Shown here: piece by piece, positions 42,701 through 64,000 of the stretch
Layout: each line of letters opens with the position of its first letter
Numbering within the stretch: the stretch's first letter is position 1
The notes under the pieces: model-generated
What the model was told of the DNA's origin: nothing
Database searches by the model: none
What the model saw: only the letters and a program-made list of their open reading frames with translations
Origin: Diprion similis
Taxonomy: Eukaryota; Arthropoda; Insecta; Hymenoptera; Diprionidae
Direction of reading: 5' to 3'
Length of the DNA stretch: 64,000 bases
Assembly (NCBI RefSeq): GCF_021155765.1
Contig: NC_060112.1
Coordinates: 20,336,001-20,400,000 of the forward strand
Translations under genes and position numbers: made by a program

Positions 42701-44013
42701 AGAATGAGAAGGTGAAAAAATATTTGCGAAATAAGACAGAGAAACGTATTGCATGTTCTGCCTGTTGCACAAACGTTTAATCTATTTTTGCAGTACACTT
42801 TTACAGTATCCATTACCTGCAAGGTAATTATCGCTGAAAAAATATGTGTCCCTGCCAAATTGTGTAACGAAGAAATTGTACGCAAAGAAAATCATGGGAC
42901 CTGCATATATTTTACTACACGTTTTGGTAGTCATTATACCGCCGTATTCTGATCGTGCTTTCTGGTGTCCGATATTATTGCTGAAAATATGATTTTGTGT
43001 TTCGTACAGTCATGCCAGACACATGAGACTCTGCACGTGACATAAGCCCTCACAATCGCATCTTCAAACTGGTGTTAAACGAGCTCAGTACACTTATTAG
43101 ATACGCCTTTCTGCGTGCCTGTGAGTGTGCGTGTATTAGTATTAGCTAGCTAGACTTTACGCCTGCATCTATTCAACTAATCGTCAGCTGGTTACAGCTG
43201 GTTATAACCGAGGTCAGTTATCCGTATGACAAATCCCCAGATTACGGGCGGACGTTGTAGCTGTATAGACAGAATCACTCCGATTGGCAATTGAATTCGC
43301 AACACGATTATCGGATGGGCCTAAAAATAGGAAGCCTGAAGTGAATCCCCCGATTTCTACATTCCTTCTTATCGAGTATAAGTCTTACTAAATTTGTAAT
43401 CAAAGTCAAATCCTATAAGATATGGTGGATTTCTGTCATTCATTCTTGGTTCCATCCAACCAATGAAATCTAACATTCGTAACCGTGAATGAATACATTG
43501 CACACCAAAACATCAAACGAATCAGTAGATGAGGAGCAAAGTGTCCGCGATTGGGTCAGATTCCGGAAGACGGTCGAATTGAGCCCAACTTTGTTGAACA
43601 ACAACCAGAAAGAACAATCATTTCGGCGCAGGGCGGTCAGTTTATTTTTGCGTCCGACAATCCAGGGCGCTTAATATAAGCCATAAGAGCCCAACTGCCA
43701 TTGTAAACTGGCATTTTCGAGTCCCGGACGTGGATAGTTTCAGGGGGAGGGGGGCTTGCGAATCCGTTGTGTTGCATTGCGTGCGGCCTCTGAGGAACGT
43801 GAAGGTTCAGTTTTGGCTCGCACCAAGCCAAGATCAGCAACATCCGTCGCTGAACGTGAGGAGTGGATAAGTTGGCATCAGTGTGCTAAGGACCACAGCG
43901 GTGAACGACCATAGCCAGCTCTTGATGCTGGATTTTCAACCTCCATACTTACCTATAACTGATTTTGAATCTCTGTGGTGGTCAGACGACGCACGGAATA
44001 TCGGACGCGAGAT

Positions 44014-44154
44014 ATGAAGTGGTACGTTCCCTTCGTAATGCAAAATAAAACTCACGTGCCGCATCTAATATTGATAATTGTTATAATATTGTCGTGTTGT
44101 GATAATATTCAACGCGCGTTACCGTGTGCAGTTGGTCCGCTTTTTGGACGATAA
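44014..44154 (+). CDS. small ORF with signal-peptide-like segment (46 aa), hypothetical
   Basis: An ATG at 44014 opens 46 codons ending at a TAA. Residues 17-27 form a strongly hydrophobic run (HLILIIVIILS) preceded by Lys and His, then two Cys, and the product ends GPLFGR at the stop. The N-terminus thus resembles a short secreted-peptide precursor. The ORF follows a GC-richer 500-bp island and could lie at the 5' end of a transcript. A donor-like gtacgt overlaps codons 3-4, which argues that the start may instead be exon-terminal. I do not recognise a family; chance is a serious alternative. Confidence 0.2.
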   Translation: MKWYVPFVMQNKTHVPHLILIIVIILSCCDNIQRALPCAVGPLFGR

Positions 44155-47100
44155 TTATCATCACCTCATTTCAAGTATGACTAGTGCTGGAAACAAGTTG
44201 TTCTGATCGATATTTTAAGTTACCGAAAGTTTTTACGTTCAAAGCAGCGTATAAGCTGGCGTAAGGATGACGGAATTTCGTCAGTGAGACGAAGCGTTGC
44301 TCTTTTGCGATATTCGAATTTGGCGCCTAAGAGATCCATCCCTTGACTTCATCTATACAGCTAGTAGGATATTTACCCCGATTTTGTCATACTTGGTGTT
44401 CTATGTTTTTGTTTCTTCTTTCTAAATACTAATTTCGAAAATTCTTAAAGTGGATCGGTACTTTTATTGAAAAAGTTTTTTTTTTTTTTGTTTACACGCA
44501 GTGTGAACATGATAAAGAGTGGGAACTCTCCAACGTTTTTGTTTTGAGCTAGTTATGCTTGAAATTTGAAGAATAAGTTTTCGCATAAAGTTAGCTTCAC
44601 GGAGGCATGCATGTAATGTTATAAACCACTCTTCGGGGGCTTACAACATTTCCGTTTTACGTGCTGCTACATTTGCAAGATTTATTAGGTTTCTTTTTTT
44701 ATCTTGCAACTGTTACTGACGTCTAAGAAGCCCGACGCTTTCCTTGAAATCTATCCAAATCCAAGCTAAGCGTATTGCGACAATAAGCCACATTTGTTAC
44801 GTGGGATACTAGTATATTCGGCTGGTATGCACAAAAAATTTAGCTTCGAACATGGCAGGTCAATTGTAGTACATTACTAGATAGTGGTTTATCAAGCCTT
44901 ATTAGCGTGGCAATGTTTGAACAAACAGTGCAATTAATGTGAATGGAATGATTCATTACCAAGATCGTGAACATTTATTTGATCAATCCTCCCCAAGTAC
45001 AAAAGAAAGGCATCCATTTTTAGATGTGTACCTGCACGTGTGCGGCAACCGACACGATTCGTTAAGTTAAGAGTTCGTTGCCAGTTATGTGCAAACGACA
45101 AACACATGATCTGTAGATATCGAAACCGATTTCAAAAGTACGTGGAAAATAAGATTCAATAAGATTCGTTCGTAGTAACGAGACTTCTGCTTAATTTTGA
45201 ACTTACTAATTTCGACGAACTTATAACGATGAACATAATATTTGAGTGGATAAGTATATACATGTTGCGTTGAAGTCTGAGCACGGGCTCGATCACCTTA
45301 CGTCAATACATTTGCGGAAAGTGTTTGATAATTTTTGAACGTTGGACAAGTTCAAGGTGAATTTAATGAATATTGAATCACTGATATCACGTTACCAACC
45401 TACCACGTGACGTCGTTCTTTGCATCTTATGTCACTCTTTTGACAATATCAGCGAAGAAGATATTCGTTGGAAATAAAATATAATATTCAACAAGAGAAT
45501 ATAAGATATCACAGAAGAGACGGAAGACAAGGAAAATAGGATAAGCGCCCGAATGTACAACGGTGTTTTCAAAAATAGCATGCACGTATCGCAGGTTGCT
45601 AACCCAACCGGCGTTTTTTAAACTCAACTTACAGCTCGCGCGCGAAGCAATTTCGACCGCTTTTTGTACTCAAATGAGTGAATCGTACGTTCGACATTCA
45701 GACACGAAAATACACTACTTTATACATGCGGGAGAAATGGCTTGAATTCACAAAAAAAACCACTCAATAACTTACGGCAAATAATGTTATACACGCAAAA
45801 TTTTTCACCGGCAATTCAAAGTCGCAGAGTAGTTGTTGAAAATACCAAAAGTCAAAGCATATAATGTTTGAAATAAAGGTACTCGAGTAACATTCAACGT
45901 ACCGCTTGAAAGTGTTACTATTTCTGTCAGCCTGCTGATAATCTGACTAATGATATATATATGTAGCTTTAAGAGTGGTCTTGGACTTCTCGCAAAGTAA
46001 GGAAACCTGGTTGTATAGATTTGCACTGTGCTCATTTTCCTCTCTTTTTTTTCTAATGTGTTCATAATTCAGGTCAAGGCAAAGTTTTTCATCGTTAGCT
46101 TATTCCCTACGTTTTTAACGTACGTTCACGTAATACCGTATATACATCGATTCCCACGGACACCTAAGAGAGCTTGGCCTTATCAACGCTCCCCATTAAT
46201 TAATTTGTTATAATACTTTACGTTTTATACGAATGAATTTTGTGTCATTCAATCGATCATTTTACGTGCAAGCAAAATGCTGATTTTCATACTTTACCGG
46301 TTTTTTTTCATCCAGTAAGTTTCTTTGCTGTATAAATTTGAAACGTTAGTTTCCGCCTCGACTGCGATCTCAGAATTCCCTGTATATACCGGAATTCGAT
46401 GAGTGATAGAGTATTTAAAAAGAATGTCGGCTTAGAGCTGGTTGCTGGGAATCATAAACAGGCCGACGTTCGGTTAAAAATAGTTGTTTCAAAAAAACGG
46501 AAAATAATTTGGTTGTGGGTGCGTCGTATAGTTATATAGAATAGTGTGTAATCATTTATTTGAACGTTACGTAAATCGGGAATAGCTGATTTCAAACACA
46601 AAAATTTAAATTACCTACACCATTCGCACTGATGAATTTTTCTTTTTTTCTTCTTTCGCTGTATTGAATTTCAAAGTATACGTACAAACCTATAAGTGAA
46701 ACCATTATAGTATGATCTTCACAGAATTCCAATAACACAGCAACGAGCGCATCATTAACCTTCGATGCAAATTTATCCGTTAATAGCTGCAATAATAAAG
46801 ACCATAAATATTGTAAATTTATTAGCTATTTGGGTCGTACTTGACCATGACTAGATCGGTCGACGTAACGCAAACGTATCCTAATAAATGCTAAAATTGA
46901 TGTAAGCTGTGAAGTACTCAGATGACATAAGCACACGAAACTAGTAATTTGAATACCTAACGTCTCATCAATTAAATCTGAGGTTTATGTGATCAGATAG
47001 CCGCTTTGACATTGCGTATTGATCTCACTCGGGGTCGATTCCAGCAGCTTGTCTCGTAAAGAGACATTTTAACGTTTACCATACATTTTCAAGGCTGTTC

Positions 47101-48240
47101 TCACAAACAACTGATTAACCAGGGAAATGAAATGGAATTTAGACTCCGAGTGTTGACGTATAAAAGTGTAAATAATGTCTTAACAATTATACAAAGAATT
47201 TAGTAATCTCCTGGTTAGACTGTATATTTTTCACATTTTTTTTATTCTATATGAAGTTATGGAGCATCGTTGAGTCAGTCACGAGATTATTTTTGCGATC
47301 ATTTATTGTGGATAGTTTATTTTCTATGTAAATTACATGTTGAATCGTGTGTACAGACTATGATCATTTACAATAGCGCATATCTATACAACGCGATTTC
47401 CATGCGACTGTAAATGTTGGCATTCTCTTCTTTCTTCAATATTTTCTTTTATACCTGAAGATAAAAGTACGATCTCTGATTTACAATATGTCATTAATAA
47501 ATTGACGTAACATCTTTCCCCTCGAGACAACAGCTGAGGCTCGAATGACGTATCGGTGTACATGTATGTATAGATATAGATATAGGTATAGGTACCGTAT
47601 TGCAGAAATAGTTTCGGTTTGACTGCCGAAAATTGTTGCCAGAACTATAACATCAGACGAGAATTGATGCTGGATTACATATATGTGTAACAATTCTACA
47701 AGCCTGCCGTACTTTGTTCGAATTCGTAAAAAGAAAATTCACGAATGCGTATCAGAATTAATCGAATTATTTAAGTAAGCATGCTGACGTGATTACCAAA
47801 TTTCAATAATGATACAGACGAATATGCGATTTTATGATAAAATAAATGCGAAGCATACACAACCCACAGAAATATATTGGTATATCGTCTTGTGGATAAG
47901 TGTGTGTCGTATCTATTATATTGAATTAGTCGTACCGTGGGTACGAAGAATAAAGAAACAAGGGTACGCTCTAATAAGCCTGACATTTTTTCGTTATTAG
48001 CCGGAATACATTGGTAGGTATGTGTGAAATAGCTGGGATCTTCCCGTGGTTTGCCAAGAATCATAAAAATACGCGATATCGCGCGCGCAGAGACAAAGTC
48101 GAGTCAACGAACCTGGCACAAGCGCCGAAGTGTCGTGTTCTGCACCTACCCGAAGGCTTAACCAACCAACTGATTCCCCTTCTCCACGCGCAGCGCAAGA
48201 CAGGATATTCAACCAATTGAAAACTTAGCTGAGCGGAAAG

Positions 48241-49261
48241 AACCAGTGGCGTGACAAATTCGCACACTCGAGTGCGCTCAAATGTCGCGCGGAGAGCAAT
48301 TTCGAGGAAAGTTCGATATAACTCGAGAAGCGCCGTGGCATCGATCGCGGCACACCAGCACCATCCAACGGTGTTGAGCGCGACAAGCCGAAGGCGGAAA
48401 GAAAATGGCCGTAAAATCGACATTATACGGATTTCTTTGCGAAATTAGTGAGTATCTAGTGTATGTCGTATAAAAATTCGCTCCGTCGGAGAACGATAGT
48501 GCAGATTCGATTATTAAAAAGTGTGTATTCGACTCGCGGAGTTTGCTAACTGCGACAAAATGGCAAATATTCGATTCGACAACAAGATTGCGGAGATATA
48601 GCCGCTCGCCGTCAGCGCCTAGCAGACGACATTTTTCCCCTAGTAAAAATAAAATGTCATTATATTTGGATCGGTGTAGTACGCGTGGGGGGGTTCGACG
48701 GATATTTCTCAGGAACTTCTCGGAGACTGGGGATGTTGTTCCGCCTACTACTCCGAGGCGCTAAGTGTTACCGTTAATAAATAAGAAAAAGAAAAAAGAA
48801 AACCCTCGTCGACCCTAAATTCTGCATTAAATCCGTTTCGCGTGAAGCACCTTGTAGATTCGCATCGCTATCTTCGGTTATCTCCCTGTCTGCGGCTGCT
48901 GCTGTCGCCGGGCAAGGTAGCGGCGGGGGCGGAGGGGGGCTAAAGGCACCCCTTGTCCTGGCTGCACCCTTTGCCTGCACGCAATCATGGCTGCCTAGCG
49001 CGGGGCGCGTATTGACCAATTTTCCCGTATGACTTTTAAGTCGAAAACCTTGGTGTGTGGCTCGTAGGGCGTGTCTATTAACCCCGGTAGTAAATGTTTG
49101 ACAACCCTTGATCGCTGATTTTTATTGATGGTATAAGTTATCCGGCTAGTTCTGATTTCCAGTAAGTTTAATACCTCTTTTACAGGCATCCAAATCACCC
49201 TGGAAAGCTGGTGTTGAGGCATGTAGGCGACGAGAGTACTGATCAGAACAACAACATCACC
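48241..49261 (+). promoter_or_regulatory. Asator promoter and 5' UTR
   Basis: The stretch from about 48060 to 49020 is GC-richer, with many CpG steps and short purine runs, and probably contains the transcription start and leader. A good acceptor (cctcttttacag) ends at 49188, so the exon carrying the Asator ATG likely begins at 49189, with 73 nt of 5' UTR. An upstream non-coding exon is therefore expected. ORFs on either strand here have no recognisable domain. Confidence 0.5.
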
Positions 49262-61921
<12,660 letters not shown>

Positions 61922-64000
61922 GGATCAATTGATTAAACGCGGAATTCCTCATGTACATCAAGAATGGCAATGTTGTACCCATGGTCAACCAGGAATGTGA
62001 TACCTTATTAGATTAAAAACAAAGCCTAAATATTTTCTAGCAGTTGACATTAGACCAGTCTCAAGGCTCCGAGGAATATCGACGAAATGCAAATCGCAAC
62101 GTAACGTTATGTTGCATTGATTTGCAAATATGACAATGTGTGTCATAATCTTGAGGTATATATCTTATCTTATTTCAGTCCCATTCGGAGACAACAAACG
62201 CCGTTAGTATTGTTTCAGGAAGGTAAAAAGTTATCTTTCAAATTTTTATTGAGAAAAATACGGAAGAATTTGAGTGTTTCGAATACAACTGTAAGTGAAC
62301 TTCTCTTCAGTGTATAAATAGCGAAAAATGGAAACTAAGTTTATTGCATAATCGAATCACAGTAAATCTGAGTCACACTCAGCTAGTAAATGTCTTTGTG
62401 GATGAAATCGGTGAAATTTGCAGTATAGTGGCATCAGAGTATGAAAAGTGATTTGCTTTACGTGCAATTCTCCTAATTGGGAATGTGTATATATGATATT
62501 TAGTGGCAACTGACCTCCAGTACCACGTGGCAGCTATTTTTGAATTTATTTACGTTTATACGTCCACTGCATAAAATACATGATATTCGAGGGGGAGAAA
62601 AAGAAACTGATGTAATGGAAACACAAGTGGTATCTACTGTGAATTTTATTTCATATTTTTACAATCTTTACAGTTTATTTAACTGTACAGATGTATATTA
62701 CTTTTACATTTTTTAGATTTCATTAATTTATGAACGCATTATAATTCTTTCATCAACTTCAGTGAATATTTATATGAGAGGTATGCTTCATTTCAAATAG
62801 TGTACTATCACGCATTCTATTTAGACGTGAATTAAAAAGATTCGTTTCTTGTGGAACTCATTATTACCACTCGATGTAGCTAGCAATTGGTCGAGTAAAT
62901 ATTTGAATAATCGGAGTATTTAGATCAATGCACATTGTACATATTTCCACTGTATGGAAACGATTAATACACTGAATAAGAGTCCACTGTCTGAGAGGGT
63001 GTGACAGACAGTGTTACATGGAGAAACAGATAATATATATTTTTCTTCATGTCGCGTACTTGATCCAAGATATGATGTGGCCTGTCTACGAATAACCGAA
63101 GAGTATAAAAATTCAAAGAGTGATAGGAATCTTAGGAAAAAAAGACAAAAAACCACCAAAAAAATTAATTAAAAAAGAATTGATAGATAGTAATACTACT
63201 ATACGATAAAAGTTAAACTGCTCGTACCTTTGTTACGGGTGCACTTATTCAAACAATTTCCTTTATTACGGATGTCAATGAAACCAATAGCAGATAGTTC
63301 TGAAATGTAATAATTCGAGAGACCATTGAATCATAGGGTAAAGCTCTAAGACATGAGTTAGTTTTGAAATAAAAAATTATCAGCTAGTGGACACACACAC
63401 GGTAGCTAGTTCTATAATTGAATCTGGTATCTGTCACACTCGGCTTTATACTCTTAGCGCCCCCTCCGACTCCTCGCAAGCATAAGAAATATAGCGGAAA
63501 ATGTTGTAGTGAATAATTTTAGAATATTTATCGGACTTGGACGAGTGTGCTAGTCTTGGAAAAACCCACCGTTAAAAGTTATTGAAATTAAACGGTTATT
63601 AAATAGTGTAAAGTTTGGATCAAAACTTGTGACGCAAGCAAAACCGTACATGTTTGTTCATACAGTGAGCTGTGAGCTAGAGATCTGAATCCGTGCATTT
63701 TGTGTTTGAGAAATGGTGTACTAATTGTACTGTACATAATTTTTAGGACTACAAAATTTTCTATCAGTCAAATAGATGTTTCCCGGTTGAACGAGCATAG
63801 ACGAAAATTAACTATAGTATTAAATACATCAATTTAGCTTCAAGTGATATTGCATAAATTGTCACAAAAGTGTGGAAAGATATTTTTCCTGACTTATAAA
63901 GTAGAGGAACTGATTGAAATGTCCATAAACCTTCCTGATCTCGCTTTCTCAAACAAAAAATTACCCATTTTGTGCTTGTTGCAGCAAAGATTCGTGTAAA
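61922..64000 (+). other. Asator 3' UTR and right flank
   Basis: After the stop the DNA is AT-rich and non-coding. A candidate alternative terminal exon of Asator lies at about 62179-62317. Another acceptor-like site (tttgtgcttgttgcag) ends at 63984, 16 bases before the window edge, so an exon of this or the next gene may begin at 63985. No other gene is visible. Confidence 0.5.
62179..62317 (+). CDS. possible alternative terminal exon of Asator
   Basis: A polypyrimidine-rich acceptor (cttatcttatttcag) ends at 62178. Spliced to the two-base overhang of the exon ending at 60639, it would read S-PIRRQQTPLVLFQE and stay open to a stop at 62317, about 46 residues. A donor-like gtaaaa at 62223 would allow further splicing instead. 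It competes with the exon at 61867-61921, which yields only 18 residues. Without transcripts neither C-terminus is proven. Confidence 0.25.

Larger units (their letters stand above)
32499..48240. other. gene-poor interval upstream of Pgk and Asator
   Basis: This 15.7-kb region has no ORF with a recognisable domain on either strand. It contains a fold-back element (39074-39749), a poly-A run (about 37584-37608), a CT run (about 36450-36471), GC-richer islands at about 35600-36300, 40080-40370 and 43490-44030, and one secreted-type small ORF at 44014. Either the long 5' part of Asator (non-coding exons and introns) or unannotated non-coding transcripts could occupy it. The sequence alone cannot decide. 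Confidence 0.5.

Noticed and set aside
48061-48423. 120-codon minus-strand ORF in the Asator 5' region
   Set aside because: Arg/Leu/Cys-rich composition reflects the GC-rich promoter DNA; antisense to the presumed leader and with no domain.

Overview
This window looks like nuclear DNA of an insect, most likely a hymenopteran. The genes are spliced (GT-AG introns, many under 100 bp), the background is AT-rich, and the proteins resemble insect orthologues. I cannot name the species. No bacterial, viral or CRISPR-type content was found. Exon boundaries were read by eye from splice sites and checked by reading-frame continuity, so each gene model below closes in frame.

Layout from left to right. 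(1) 1-911, minus strand: the 5' coding exon of an SLC37-type sugar-phosphate exchanger, with the rest of the gene off the left edge. (2) 5060-19168, minus strand: a complete 13-exon SIK3 (salt-inducible kinase 3) with a 7.75-kb first intron full of microsatellites and hairpins. (3) 19975-22800, minus strand: an 8-exon augmin subunit, best matched to HAUS5. (4) 23209-23838, plus strand: RPB9, head-to-head with HAUS5. (5) 24918-26423, plus strand: HSPBP1/Fes1, an Hsp70 nucleotide exchange factor. (6) 27149-28873, plus strand: PEX19. (7) 30461-32291, minus strand: phosphoglycerate kinase, tail-to-tail with PEX19, with an upstream in-frame extension that resembles a mitochondrial presequence. (8) 32.5-48 kb: a gene-poor stretch holding a 676-bp fold-back element with TA flanks, GC-richer islands and one small secreted-type ORF. 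(9) 49262-61921, plus strand: a 14-exon tau-tubulin kinase (Asator/TTBK), followed by its 3' flank to the window end.

The genes do not form a pathway. They are mostly housekeeping genes (transcription, chaperone cycling, peroxisome biogenesis, glycolysis, spindle assembly) with two long regulatory kinases. The compact 19-32 kb block of five short genes contrasts with the long-intron kinases and the gene-poor stretch around it.

I found no clear candidate for a wholly new system. The points most worth checking are the presequence-like extension on phosphoglycerate kinase, the KA1-like C-terminus of SIK3, the large fold-back element, a long hairpin in SIK3 intron 1, and the 46-codon secreted-type ORF at 44.0 kb.
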